Below, piece after piece: positions 42,703 through 55,729 of a DNA stretch of 64,000 nt. A program made the position numbers and the translations under genes. Position 1 is the stretch's first letter. Every line of letters starts with the position of its first letter. The notes beneath the pieces were generated by a model that saw only the letters and a list, made by a program, of their open reading frames with translations, did no database searches and had not been told where the DNA came from. The stretch covers positions 90,627,468-90,691,467 of the forward strand of contig NC_088796.1 in assembly GCF_011386835.1 (NCBI RefSeq), read 5' to 3'. The stretch is from Chrysemys picta bellii (taxonomy: Eukaryota > Chordata > Testudines > Emydidae).

Positions 42703-44934
42703 ATTCTTCTTCGAGTGCTTGCTCACATCGATTCTATGCTAGGTGTGCATGCCCACGTGCGTGGCCATCGTAGATTTTTGCCTTAGCGGTATCCGTAGGG
42801 CTGGCTGTGGCACCCTCTTGAGTGCTGCGCTCATGCGTTGGTATATTAGGTGCTGCCAGCTCTACGCCCTCTCGATTCCTTCTTACTGCCCATGATGGTT
42901 AGTCGGAGCGTCTTTCCCTTTCCTTGCAAGGGTTAGCAGTTCTTCTACTTCAGTCTTCGAGCCTTAAGGCCTTTTAAATAGTTTGTTTACAGTAAGTACG
43001 GTAGTTGTTAAGTAGTGTAGTTAGAGAGAGAATCCCAGCGGGGACTTTGCCCGAGATGGGGCATGCCCCGTGCTCCAGGTTTTAAGCCCTGCTCTGACTG
43101 TAACAGTCCTATGCCTGTTAGTGACCCACATAGCAGCCTCAAGTGCTTGGGGAATCACATGTGAAGGACATGTTGCATCTGTAAGAACTTTTGTCCCAGA
43201 ACTCAGAAAGAGAATCAAATACACGTTTCTTTGTCTAAGGCAGACCTTATGTCCCAGAACTCAGAAAGAATGAGACATCCATTTGAGGGACCTCCTCCTG
43301 GAGGCTGCTCTCTGCCCGGCATCCGAGCCTTCCCAGACGGAGACTGCCCCTAGCACCTCAGCCTTGGTGCAAAGCGCACCCCTGGCACTGGGCTCCACTT
43401 GGCACTGCTCCCCATCGCCGGTGCCTAAGAAGAGGTCGAAGAAGAGCGACTACCCGGCACTGAGCAAGAAGGGCAAAGGACCCAGTTTGGGCTGACACCC
43501 CACACCGGAGCCACATGGGGATGCCCCCCCCAGGGAGTCCCCAAGCCCCCTGAAGGATCCGCCATCGACTCCAGGGAGTGGTAGGGGACCCTGACTGGTG
43601 GCAGGGCCGATGCCTTCCCAGGCTATCCTGGTGCCCAGAGAACAGAGGCCTCTACCAGCGCCGCCGGCACTGCATGTGTGACAGGACACAGCAAAGGCTC
43701 CTGGTGAGGGAAAGCCATCCGTAAAGACCCCCCAGAGGGTGGGTGAAGGATGCCAATCTTCAGAGATGAGACAGCACCCTCCGTCTCCATGCCCCAGGTC
43801 TCTGTCTTCTGTGGGATGTCCTAGATTGCTGGCACTGTGCTCATGGTCTTTGCCCTCTTGACACAGGTCGCCTAGAGGAAGGCACTGGTCACCGTACCAC
43901 CAGCACCGATCATCCTCCCACCGGCTGTTTCCTCGGCACAGATCCCAGTCTCTGAGACAGCGGGAGTGGTCTCTGTCGCAGTACCTATCCCCTGGCCCAG
44001 ACACCAATCCTCCTACTTGAGGCACCGGTCTCCCGTGGCGATGGTTAGGAAGTGATGGTCTCAGGCTAGAGGGATTTCTAGGCTGTGTATGAAATCCTGG
44101 AAAACCCAAGCTGCAGAGCCAGGGCAGCTTGTGCCTTAAGAATCTGTCAGCCTGGGAAGCTGGTGATTAGAGAGCCTGCATGTAACTGCAGCTCGGTGTG
44201 TCCCTACCTATATGAATGCTGGTGAAAGTGCAGGCTGGAAGGCTTTGAAGCTTTCCACAGCAGTACAGTGTGAGAGGGAGCCCAGGCTGGTGAGTCAGGG
44301 GGCTCAGCAGTACCCCAGTTCCAGGTGGCACCCCAGGGGGAACTCATCCCAAGTGCCTCCACCAGCAACAGTGACTGCCCACTTGACTAGGGCTCAGGCT
44401 TTGTCGGCAGCCTACCTGGCCCAGGTGCCGATTCAGGATATCTGCAGGGCTACTACCTGGTCGTCTATCCACACGTTTATGTCTCATTATGCGCTTACCC
44501 AGGAAGCTCAAGACACTCCTGGCTTCGGTAGAGCAGTGTTGCAAGCTGCAAGACCGTGAACTCTGAGCCCACCTACGGGGATACTGCTTGTGAGTCACCT
44601 AGAATGGAAATAACATGAGCAAGCACTCAAAGAAGAAAAACAGTTGCCTACCTCTCGTAACTATTGTTCTTTGAGATGTGTTGCTCATGTCCATTCTATT
44701 ACTCGCCCTCTTGCCCCTCTGTCGGAGTTGCTGGCAAGAAGGAACTGAGAGGGTGCAGGGCCGGCAGCACCTGATATACTGACGCATGAGCGCGGCACTT
44801 AACAGGGCGCCACAGCTGACCCTACAGATACCACTAAGGCAAAAATCTCCAGCGGCGCACACCTAGAATCAAATGGACATGAGCAACGCATCTTGAAGAA
44901 CAACAGTTATAAAAGGTAGGTAACTGTTTTTTCT
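42703..44934 (+). mobile_element. DIRS-type retrotransposon copy C, internally deleted
   Basis: The left leader (gtgcttgctcacatcgattc through agatttttgccttagcggta to ctcgattccttctt) recurs inversely at 44690-44900, giving inverted termini. A second short inverted pair at 44638-44680 and 44860-44930 forms the internal complementary hairpin. ORF1 starts at ATG 43063 (MPRAPGFKPCSDC) and stops at about 43162. A recombinase C-terminus (ICRATTWSSIHTFMSHYALTQ-type text, about 44437-44505) survives. Reverse transcriptase and RNase H are missing, so the copy is a deletion derivative of a subfamily distinct from copies A and B. Confidence 0.82.
43192..43269. repeat. 20-bp direct duplication around a 38-bp templated insert
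   Basis: tgtcccagaactcagaaaga occurs at 43192-43211 and 43250-43269. Between the two copies lies a 38-bp segment whose first 36 bases match 41409-41444 with a single A/G difference. An AGA microhomology spans the left junction. The copies interrupt ORF1 of DIRS copy C. Confidence 0.85.
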
Positions 44935-46295
44935 TGTGGATTGTTTACCAGGCCAGTGCTGGAAGAGCTACAAGTATAAGGATAATATTCTTCATACTTA
45001 GTCGCACTGACTAGAATGACTTCAGGGAACATGACAAAACTCTGCCTATGAGTAACAGAATTGAGATGGAAATGTATCTCTAATACTTTGTTTAAGTTTT
45101 TATGTTGGCAAGGACCTCCTTGCCCCTTCCTGTACCAGGTGTCATAGATCTTGCACTCCCATGTGTCTTGAGCATGCAGAAGATCATTCTCAATCAGTGC
45201 ATTGCAACAACGAGTGAGTGAGAGCCACTGGACAGAGCGCTGATTCATGTAGACACAGACACAGTCCAAGTGGTTAACAGCTATAATTAAAAGCAATGGT
45301 TCTGGAAAGAGGGAGAGTGGGGAACACTCTTTTCTACATCTCTACATCTTTGTCTTCATACCATTACAATATTTTAACAAAACTACTAGGTCACATTCAC
45401 AGTTTAGGGAGGACAGGTTTAAAATCTGGCCTAGTCTGCCTTGAGAGGCACATTGTCAGCACCTCTCCCACCCAGCCTCTCCCAATGCGTCCTGGGCAGG
45501 CCACAATCACATTTCAACATTATACCTTAATTATGTCCCTCCTCAGCCCCCCGAAAGTTTTTAAAATAACAGTACTCCTGCATTTTTCAGGCTAGTAACA
45601 GGTGCCTGTTGTTCTTTATATTGCTGAGCAACCTGAATCATTTTGTCAGACTTTTCAGAGAGAGAGAGAAATACAAAACCCTAGAGAAACGAGTAGATTT
45701 GTTTAAGAAATGTGCTGGGAGATGGCAGTAATTATCAGGACAGTTTCCCTGGTGATATGATAGAAATGAAAGTTAATGTCTTTCTATTTACAGTTAATGG
45801 AAAATACTTTTCTTTAAAGATATTGTCCTCTCAGGATTCTCACTGTTGAGTCTCCCGCTCCCAGTGCAAGACAGGGCAGAACTCCCTTAACTGAGTTTTT
45901 ATTCTCTGAAGCCAGGGGAGTTAAACACGAGACAATTAAACCTTTCACACCCTCCCAGTCACACTCTAACTTCTGCTGTCTCATTTCCTAGAACCTTCTA
46001 ACAGGTTCTTTTTCAACCATGGTCAGGGAAAGAGCTCTCTGCAGGAGTCAGGCGCTTCCACTGACAGCATCTCAGGCATCTTTGCTTGAATAAATTTTCA
46101 GTTTTTGCTGGTCTGTCTGTTCTTCCGCACTATTGACTTGGTGGTCATAGAAGTAGAGTTCTTTTCAGAATCCATGACCACCTACTGCCTCTGGGCTGAT
46201 CTGGTATGCTTCATTGATACCCTCAGAGCACCTTTTTTAATACTTTAGCATTGTAGCCTTAACACTTCAAGTTATGTAGCACTTTGGTGCATTTC
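44935..46295. other. Intron or flank, nothing recognised
   Basis: No splice-bounded coding segment, domain or transposon terminus was recognised in 1.36 kb. Confidence 0.4.
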
Positions 46296-46298
46296 TTA

Positions 46299-46595
46299 GG
46301 CCTTGGCTACACTTACCGGCAAGTTCGACGGCTGGAAATCGAACTTCTGGGTTCGACTTATCGCGTCTAGTCTGGACGCGATAAGTCGAACCCGGAAGTG
46401 CTCGCCGTCGACTGCGGTACTCCAGCTCGCCGAGAGGAGTACCGCGGAGTCGACGGGGGAGCCTGCCTGCCGAGTGTGGACCAAGGTAAGTTTGAACTAA
46501 TTCGAAATAAGGTACTTCGAACTTCAGCTACGTTATTCACGTAGCTGAAGTTGCGTACCTTAGTTCGAATTAGGGGGGGTAGTGTAGACCTAGCC
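46299..46595. mobile_element. PIF/Harbinger-like MITE 1 of a back-to-back pair
   Basis: The ends GGCCTTGGCTACACT and, inversely, GGCTAGGTCTACACT are flanked by TTA at 46296-46298 and 46596-46598, the three-base target duplication of PIF/Harbinger elements. The body is two nested palindromes: gttcgacttatcgcgtc with its inverse at 46352-46395, and cttcagctacg/cgtagctgaag at about 46520-46550. There is no coding capacity. Confidence 0.7.
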
Positions 46596-46598
46596 TTA

Positions 46599-46894
46599 GG
46601 CTATGGCTACCCTACGGACCTCACAGCAGCACAGTTGCACAGCTACAGCTGTGCTGCAGTAATGTCTCCTGTGTAGCTGCTCTTTGCCGACAGGAGAAAG
46701 CTCTCCTGCCAGCATAATTAAACCATTCCCAACAAGCCCATTAGCTGTTGGCAGGAGAACCTCTCCTGCCAACATAGCACTGTCCACACCAGCCCTTTTG
46801 CCAGTGAAACTTACGTCCTCGGGGATGTGTGGTTTTTTTCACACCCCTGACCGACAGAAGTTTTACCAACAAAAGTGATACCGTAGACAAAGCC
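46599..46894. mobile_element. PIF/Harbinger-like MITE 2 of a back-to-back pair
   Basis: It starts GGCTATGGCTACCCTAC directly after the TTA that ends MITE 1. It ends GTAGACAAAGCC before another TTA at 46895-46897. The interior palindrome uses gctctcctgccagcat and its inverse near 46700-46780. Its sequence differs from MITE 1, so the pair is not a simple tandem duplication. Confidence 0.68.
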
Positions 46895-46897
46895 TTA

Positions 46898-48205
46898 GTG
46901 ATCAGCGTTCTCAAGACTCCAGTGTGTTAGGAACTTTGCACACACAAAAAAAAAAATCAGTGCCAGCTTTGGAGTATTTTTCTGAAGAAAAGTAATTAGT
47001 ACTTGTCATGTTCCAGGCTTTCCAGATCGATCAATCCCCCGATCCATATTGACTCTGCCTAAAGCGCTTTTAGATTTGCACGGTTCTCAACATGGATCCA
47101 GAGTCTTGAAGTAGGTCTTTTCAAAAAGCATTAATATAGGTACAAGATGTCCCTCGCATATGAGCGTGACGTCTCTATGGAGATGAGCATTAGAGGTGTG
47201 AGTATCAGAGATGCTTGGAGATGTCATCCAGAGCCATCAAACTCTGAGAGGAGTGCTTAAGGACATTTCTAGAGGCACTCCTCAGAAACTCCTGTCCATA
47301 CAATAAGCTGATTTGAAGTACTTCAAAGAATTCATCCTTGAAGCAGAAGCCTGAGTTGAGTCCCTGTATTGTGCACTAGGAAAAGGTTTTCAGTGTGGGG
47401 CAAATGGGCACATGTGGATCTCTTTAGGTGCCTGTGATGGGGTTTACAGACCCAAACTGAGGCTAAGGGAATTGTGGAGCACTATTAGGCCAAGAAGGCC
47501 CTGTCCCTCAGCAGCAGCAGAACATGCTCCAAATGGAGGACCTGCTTAAAAGGGGACTCTGAAACTGCTGCAGGAAGGCAGCCAGGCTTTAGCTTCTGGA
47601 ACACAGGGATCTACCGGGGAAGTATCTGGACCGTGGGTAAGACCCAACTGGGAGGCCAACGGCCCGGGTCCTCTTTCTACCCCTGTTCTTCCTGAGAAGG
47701 GAGAGCAACTGGACACTGAGCTGGAAGGCCTAACTGACTGTCTGAATTACTGAAACTGGGAGGGAAAATGAGTGCTGGGACCATGCCACAAACTAAAAAG
47801 AGAACAGGGGTGGTTGGCAGTGGCCCAACGGAGACTGTCTTTTGTACCAGCAGGCGGGGACTGAGATTTTCTTAACCTTTTCCCCATTGGGGCCTGGGTT
47901 GGGACTGGTGGAAAGGGAGGGCTCCCTTACTTGCCTCTATGGCCCCAGACACTGGAGGAACCCAGGATGCACCAGGGGACAGTGGACTCTAACTCGGCCG
48001 CCAGCCCCTCAGATTGCCTGGCAGGGCCGTCCCAATGTTATGAGACTGTTGAACCATGTCCTGCTCTCTAGCCCTGCTGACCCCAGTACAGTACCCCCAC
48101 AAAACCTGCTAGGTTGCTCTCTGTGTTTCTGTGTCTGCAATAGAGCCTAATTCTTTGTGTTTATTCAGCTGTTATTTTGCCCATCAGGAACTAGCAAAAG
48201 TAGAC
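46898..48205. other. Unclassified repeat-like region
   Basis: The part 47430-48200 looks like a single repeat (gtgatggggtttacagaccc at the left, a tttattcagctgttattttg tail at the right). A 102-codon open frame within it has no domain. It lies directly upstream of a DIRS recombinase remnant and could be an insertion in that element. No target duplication was established. Confidence 0.35.
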
Positions 48206-48690
48206 CAGTGTCTCTGGATCCCTTAGTCACCAGGTTCAAGCAGGGCTTGACACATTTGAACCTCCCCATTAAAAAGCCCCCTGAGTCATGGGATATGAAT
48301 GTGGTTCTGACAGACCGATGAAAGTGCCATTTAAGCCACTTGATACATGTGAGCTCACATTTCTTACATGGAAGGTTATTCTGCTGGTAGCAGTGACTTT
48401 AGCTCGCTGAGTGAGCAACCTTGAGTCTTTTTAGTGACTTTCTACCTTATGCCAAGTTTTACAAAGAAAAGGATGGTGCTCTAGTCTCACCCTAAATTCA
48501 TTCTAAAGTTGGCGATGGATCTCCACTTCAGTCTGCCACTTTTGAACATTTTCTTACTCTCATGCCCATCCCCTTGAGGCCCTTTTCCACAAGCTCGACA
48601 TCCAAAGGTCCTTCATACTTTATTTGGAGTAGATTAAGACTTTAGGAAGTCCACCCAACTTTTTGTTTTAATCGACACTAATTCAGTTGG
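48206..48690 (+). pseudogene. DIRS tyrosine recombinase remnant (copy D)
   Basis: Translation gives DPLVTRFKQGLTHLNLPI followed by KKPPESWDMNVVL (about 48212-48308), which aligns with PITKWFLKGLQTL and PWDLHLVL of copy B. Further pieces resembling SHFLHGRLFC and LLVAVTLAR follow in shifted frames, up to about 48690. The remnant has many stops. No termini were found, so this is an old decayed copy. Confidence 0.55.
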
Positions 48691-50640
48691 CACTGTTTAT
48701 AAAATCCACGTCTGAATGACTGAGGGACTATTTTAAGACATTGCATTAATTACTGCTCTGACCTATGGAGGACTGTGGATCATATGTCAAACAGTCTGAA
48801 GCAGAGTGGCTTTAATTGTTAGCTTCAATTAATTGTTAGCTTTAAGTCTTTTTCAATTGACGATTTATGCATGAATCTCACTGCACACTTTTACTATGCC
48901 TTAGTGTTGAGATTTGGCTCCAGGAAAGAGCCCTTCTGATTCTTGGCCCTGCAGAACTAATTCCCAAAGTCAGCTTCCCCAAGCTGTTCCTCCACATAGA
49001 GTTCTGTACTTCTTTACTTTTGTTCTATTTGAGTTGGCCAAATTCAGGACATATTTTTTCTGAGGATATATCCTCTGGTACTGAGACGCTCTGTGTATGT
49101 GCCTCTTTTTGTGTTTGGAGATATCTTATCCTGCCCTCTGTATGTACCTTTACCTGTCTAATTAAAAGATAGATATATAGTGGGTATACAATTGGATATA
49201 AATGTATACTTAGTAATGTTGGGCATTGGCCTAGATTTGTGCATTGTCTTTTGCAGTGTTATTGCTTTACTTTATTTTGACAAATCCCTCAAGCAGCTCA
49301 GTCTTTGAGTGAGAAACCTGTACAGATGGAATACTTTACCTGTAATTCTCTTCGTTGCTGTTTCACTTGAAACCTGCCCTTGCACACCCATATATGTAAC
49401 TACACACACTCTCAGGTACTTACAGTTGTTACCCATTTTACATTTGCCTATCCAAGTTTGTATGTCAAAATAGGAACTTCATGCATGCAGCAGGTACACA
49501 TGGAAATCTTATGCATACAACTTAGGCACACAACTTCAAATATTTGGCCGCTTTTGCATAACAATTTTGAGGTTTTAAAACGGATTAATAAAAGCACAAA
49601 ATAACAGTCCGTGGCCTTTAGTATGGGGATTTAATGTAATCTTTAAAGTTCAGAAAGATGCAGTAAGTTCAGAAAGATCCTTTTGTGCAGCAAGGATTCT
49701 GTACTACTTCTAACCTATTTCACTTTTCTTTTTTCAGTGCACAGAATAGAGTTCTATCACACACTTTTATTTAAAAAAAATATTTTTATTTCTAAATCAT
49801 TGTTACTTCAGGTTAGAACTGCACTTCACCTATTGAACATATGTACAATTATGCACTTGCATTCTTAAAATAATTCCAGTTTAATATAAAATACACCACA
49901 GATTACTGTATATCAGATGGTGAGAAAAATGTTAAATATTTTGCATTGTAGAAACAAACTGCCTTTGATCTTAAAATGAGCAGAATAGTACTTCTCAGTG
50001 CTGATTATACCTGCTGTACAAAACAGGGTCTAGCAGGCAGCAGGGCATCACAAGGCTCCATGGCTTTCTAAAATTAAATAACAATTCCATTTTGAGATTG
50101 CTACAGATTGGAGGCAGCTTTTCTAATTTTCTTGTAAAGCCCTGTAAACATAATAGGCATCTTTTACTCAATTTACCTGTAATTTAATTTCTTGCTAATT
50201 ACTCACTTATTTTTGAATGGTGAGATCTTTATCTCATTAGTGGAGCAAAGTCCATAGTGTGACTTGAAGTGTCTGCCTTTTCTTATCTTGGTACTGAATC
50301 TTCAACATTTCTTTCTGAAATTCCCTAGTGGATCTACGGTAATAGAATGCATAATTTGTTTTTCGTGAGCTATTCAAATTTACAGTCCTCTAACTTCAAA
50401 TCAAACAAAACTGTAGGTTTAACCACCCATGACAGAAACATCCAGTTCTGCAAGCATAAATTGTTTTGTCAATGCAAAAATAACAAATGTTTCCCCACAT
50501 TCCCTCTGAAAAACCTACAGAAATATACAGATTAATGTCCTTCAGAGGAAATTAGCAGCTGTGCCAGGATTCCCTCAGAACACAATTGTGAATTCTGACC
50601 TTTAAGATATTCTCCACATTTGTTTGAACATCATATTGTT
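48691..50640. other. Intron or flank, nothing recognised
   Basis: A short imperfect direct repeat of ttaattgttagctt lies at about 48812-48845. No exon, domain or transposon terminus was found in about 1.9 kb. Confidence 0.4.
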
Positions 50641-51680
50641 ACGTTTCCTGGGATACCCAGGGTTGTGAGGCACCTCGCTACCACCTACCCTTCGTGTGAG
50701 GAAACTTTGTGCCTGCTTTGGGTCAGCTCCCCAGCTGCACTGGCAACACAAGCTCTCCTTTCTAGCCTCGCAGGCCCTGCTATCACTCTATAGGTAGCAA
50801 TTGGCACATCCCAACCCCTGAACTCTCTGAGCATCTCCTGGAGTGTCCAGGCCTTGGTCCACTGGACACTCGCAGTATTCACAGATCCTCTGCTTCTAAA
50901 GAAACAGTACAGCTCAGCTTACCAGTTTCACCTCAGACCACTGCTCTGCTTAACACACAGCACTTACATATGTCTATTGTGAAATCCAGTATAAATTTAT
51001 TTAACAAAGCACAGAATTCAAGTAATAGCAAGTAGAAGTACTGGAAACAAATGTAGACTTATAAAATAAAATCATGACATGCATTTTAGAGTCTAGACTT
51101 AATTAACAGGTTATTCTCATGTCTTGTAGTGTATTGCTCACCCAACATCCTTGAAGCACTTTACAGCCAGGCTGGCCTGGGACCCTCCTTTCATGAGATA
51201 AGCATGCTGTCAGTTTGCCTCATAGGTGAAGGATTAAAGATGTCTCTTTCCACTCTAAATATACCAGACCAAACCATTTGCCTTTATTCATAAACAGGAC
51301 AGCCCCTGCTTGTTGTCTGTTCTTATAGATTTCTGAATCTCTAATTTTAACCTGGCTCAGTATGCAACTAGGCATACGTTTTGAGGCATACAATACACAA
51401 ATGGACAGACAGGGAGATAATTACCTCCTGCCTGAACGAAACACTTCCGAGACGTCACCTCCTGGTGACCTCCCAGACCTTAAGAACATAATTTTCAGTA
51501 TAGATACATGTAGGATGACTGGTCAACAATATGTAACTTCTTAAATATTATCCATATGTACATTTTGCAATGATGATGATGACCTGTGGGCTACTGGCTG
51601 TCAGTAGAGACCTCACATGCCACACTCTGGTGAACTATTATGCTGATATCTGACTCAGGGGATCCCTGTACAAACCTATG
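50641..51680. repeat. Unclassified long interspersed repeat, second copy
   Basis: 50990-51110 parallels 39470-39600 word for word with gaps. The following segment (gtgtattgctcacccaacat, ttcatgagataagcatgctg) looks like the continuation of the same family. It carries no recognisable coding domain. The two copies share orientation. Confidence 0.45.
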
Positions 51681-54600
51681 CAACCCAGCACCATAGTACT
51701 TGTTAAAAAAGCAAAAAACCTCTACCACTAAAAATTCTAAGTGCCCAAGAGTAGTATCTGGAGGATTGATTGAATACTCCTTTCACTTTCTTTTCAATGG
51801 TGTGTTAGGCTCATGTGTAATAAGCTTATGTATCCTACCCACAGTTTGCATATTAGGGAATATTGGTCTTGGAAGTAATAGATTTTCCTCTGTTTTTTTT
51901 AAACCAAACCGGTCTACTTAAAGAGAAGTTATAACCCCTCTGCTTTGAAAGACAGCTTAAATCGGGTCTAAATGCAGCCAACAAGAGGGCTTTTCTAACC
52001 GTTTCCAACAGTAGGCTAGAATCTCAGCTACTGTGCATCCATTGTTTGCTAGGTGCACACTGGGGGAAGGGAAAGGGTTAGAGAGTGCCAGAATAATTGA
52101 TGGTGGCTCCCTGATTCTGGAGTTAGTGGCTTTCTGGGCCCTTTGTGCAACCAAAGGAACACAGAAAGGCCAGACTGCTGGAGAGACATCACTCACTGTC
52201 TGGAAAATCCCTTGCTGAATATGTCTTTTGAACGTTACACAGCATTCATTGCCAACACCAGGAAATGTATTGTCTATTCTCTCTTCTTAGAGGTGGAATC
52301 TTTTCCCTACTTGCTGAGTGTCAAGTTTAAGGCAAAAGTGTCACTGACTCAGCTATATGATTTCGGACTAAATGTTTCAGCACAAATTCTTAGCCACAGT
52401 CAACGGGCTGATTCAGAGTAACCCAATATGGGTTATTTTTTTGCATAAGTATATTCATTGCCCTTGAATATAATTCACAGCCCTGGCCAAGGGACGTTTG
52501 CTCACTAAGTCAGGCTTCCCTTGAATTAAGAACACACTTGTGATTTATTTAAGAACAGGCTTTACTTGATTTTGTAAATCTATAAATAGTACAGCTGCTG
52601 CACTTCTTGGTAGCCAGGATTTTCATTTTATATCCTAATAATTGCTACATGGGCGATGATGATGGAATTTGGTAGGATCACATAGGAATGTCACTTCTGA
52701 TGAGGTAGCAAAATGGGGCAAAACAGAGAAGGGGCCACTTGGTCCTCTCTCCTCCCCACAAAGAATTTGCTCATGAAAAGGAATGTGGATGCATTGAACG
52801 TAACAGTGGCAGTCTTTATTCCACATAGTTACTTTGGGGAGCAGTAAAAGGAATCCTGGCACTGGGGACAGTCTTACTTGTATGGAGCCAAGTGTATGTT
52901 TATATATAACAATGCTTTGCTAAAATGCAGATGCAGTAATATCTGGCTGAGTTAAAATAGATGTCTTGCATAAGACAAACCAGTGGGGATGAATCAAATA
53001 TCTACAGGACAATGTGTGGGGACATTTCATTCTCCTATATGGTTCAGGGAGAGCAAGAGCCTCTGATATGGAGGGTCTGGCAGCACCACAAGTGTTTGAA
53101 CATCCAGGATGAGTGTTATGGGGCCGAGATGCTCCGTTCCTTCCCCATGTGGCTTCATTGGCACCAGCAAGGACTGCCAGTACAACTGTCAGGATGGCAC
53201 TATGTATGCTGCTTTATTCCATTTTCCAGTTGGAAATAGTTATACACTGTAAGCACATATGGATTAAGTCTGTTTAGTGACCCAGCATATCCTTTGCAAA
53301 CCAGTGAATGCAATGTGCTTTCTGGAGAAACACCTTTCTGATGGATGTGAACATTCTCTGGTTTTGTCCACCATTGAGAACTGGAGCACATCTCTAAAGG
53401 GAGATGCACTTTTCCAATTGCACTTTTCTGTTCTTCTCCCACTTATTCCAGGGCACAGGCCAGGACAGACTTCGACCTTAGTTGAGGAAGCTAAGTCCCA
53501 AATCTTAACATGTAGAATACCTTTAAAACCTTCCTCCCCATGCAGGAGGAATACTCAGCTTCCTGGTGAGAGCAGCTTTAAGTCCCATGCAGGGGCTAAG
53601 GATCTATCCCTAGATAATTACAAATGCACCCACAGATAACATTGGTTGTGCAACTCTGACGGCTGAATTGAATTTTTTTTTAAATAAGGATCATTGTGTC
53701 ATTTTGCCCAGATACTTTGTGTGTCTTTTTTATGGCCTGTTGTTTCATCTTACTATGTTTTAGTATATTACATATTTTTATATTTGTGTGTGAAATTCAG
53801 CTGCTTTATTAGCAACTGCTAAGTGAGAAAGATGCTATTGAAGATATTGCATTGTACATTATGAGACAGTTGGAAATGTTTAAAAATAACCTCCCCTTCT
53901 GTTCCCTAATGGGATATTTTTATTGGCCATGTTAGAAGCCTGTCATTTGATTCATTCAGAGCAACTGGCTTTAGTCCTTTAAAACACAGTGGAAACTTAG
54001 TGAAAGGTCAGAGCCAGTATGGGTGGTAGTTTGACAAGGCTGTGATAGAAAATATAATAGTCAGTATGGTGAAATGTCTGGTAAAAATCCAAACCAGGAA
54101 AAGTATTCATTTGCGTATGGTTAATCACTGTAGCAAAGATGTGTGTATTCGCTTGCTGAGGCATGGGTCAAGGATCACAGCTAGAAGTGCTGGTAAGTTT
54201 CATTCTAATATACTCAGCTGCTTTTAGGACTTTTTTCAGAGAAGTCTGGTGTCCAGATTTTCTTTGTAGTTTGTCATACTAAAAATAGATCATTTTGAGG
54301 GAAGCAAAATATATTGTTAATAACAGAATACTACTTTTAATGGGGTAGAGAGAAGGAGGAACTACTGAGAGCTGAAAAAAGGATAAGATCAAAAGATGAA
54401 TGAGATCCACTGGATGAATTATTTAACATGCTGTATATTTAAGTGTGAATTACAAATTTTTGCTAGCAAGTGGAATTTTACTCCTGCAGCCTTTCAGGAA
54501 AGAAAAAAGGTATAAATCTATGATAAGTTTTGAAACAACAAAACAGTCCTGAAAAGAGTAGTTATGGACCTTTTGAATGATAGCTGAAGTACAGTAATGA

Positions 54601-55721
54601 CTATTCTTAGCTTATCTCTGACATTTCACTAATTACAACTGACCAGGTTGAACTGCCAATCCATGCCATTTTTTTCATGTAATTGAACCCAATGTGGTTT
54701 GGATTTCTTTATTTTGCAATAATTGAAGGTTTTCTTCAATTTATTAATTAATGGGGTGCAGTTGAAAAATAATGGGCTTGATATTGATGTACATCAGGAC
54801 TAACTTCACGGAAGTAAAACATTTTATAGAATATCAATTTTTGTGATACTGTTTGTTTACTTATTGCACTTCAGTCAGCCAGGGCTATGTAAATTGACTG
54901 GTCAGTTTCACTTTCTTTTCAGTCAGTTTAATTTTTTTGGTTTTCATGCACTTAGAACAATGTGTTTTTGTCTAATTTTCTTTTAAACAACATCTCTATT
55001 CATATTATGTTTTTAAAACCCTTCTCTCTTCGACCAAAACCTAAATTTCCAAGAGAATTCACTGCATCACCCCATGCCTTGGTGCTGCTGTAGTGGGTAC
55101 AAAGGGGTTACAAAGGGATCAGAAGAGCCCCAGTGCAGCAGGGCTTTTGTGGTGTGCCCCCACCTCCACCTTTCCCAACACTGGGGGCATTCCAGGGCAG
55201 ATGGCAGGGGGAGAGAATGGCCTGGGTGTTCTTACACTCCAGAAATTCAGCATCCCTGCAGCGGCCCATACACAGACTCTGAGTATGTGCAAATCACCTA
55301 CGGCCAGTGCAGTGATTAATCTGGACCTTGGGATATAAACTAGTTTCTGATAATGTGGATTGAAAACAATACTACTTGTATGGCTTTAATCCTTACTGGT
55401 AAACTTATACAAAATCCCTATATCAATTAAAATAGAAAAGTGGGAAGGGGGTGGATGTGGCCTCCTGATGCAATGGCTGCATTACATTAAACTGCCACGG
55501 GGGCACTGACCACCAGCAGCAGCACCATCTGCCCCAGCACTGCAAACCTAATCTTGCCCTGGTGCAGAGGGGAGGTTCAGGGGGCTGCCGAATGAGCCAA
55601 CCCTGCATGGTAGCGCCAGTGCTGAAGCGCTGGGCCTGGCTCTTCACTTGGGCATTGCAACCTAGTGCACAGGATCACAGCACCACTCAGGTTTGGCCTG
55701 GCTCCCTTTTGGTCATGACTA
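51681..55721. other. Intron or flank, no gene recognised
   Basis: About 4 kb with several open frames of 60-120 codons (for example 53277-53639) that show no known domain and no splice context matching FRMD3. The last part (about 55060-55720) is GC-richer and contains gcaacctagtgcacaggatc followed by acagcaccactcagg. Similar words recur at 57313-57410 on the other side of the hAT at 55730, so that hAT landed in a local repeat. Confidence 0.4.
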
Positions 55722-55729
55722 GGGTTACC

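Noticed and set aside
43450..44109. Minus-strand open frame of 219 codons in DIRS copy C
   Set aside because: It is antisense to the gag-like region of a DIRS element. Its GC-rich text explains the absence of stops and it has no recognisable domain.
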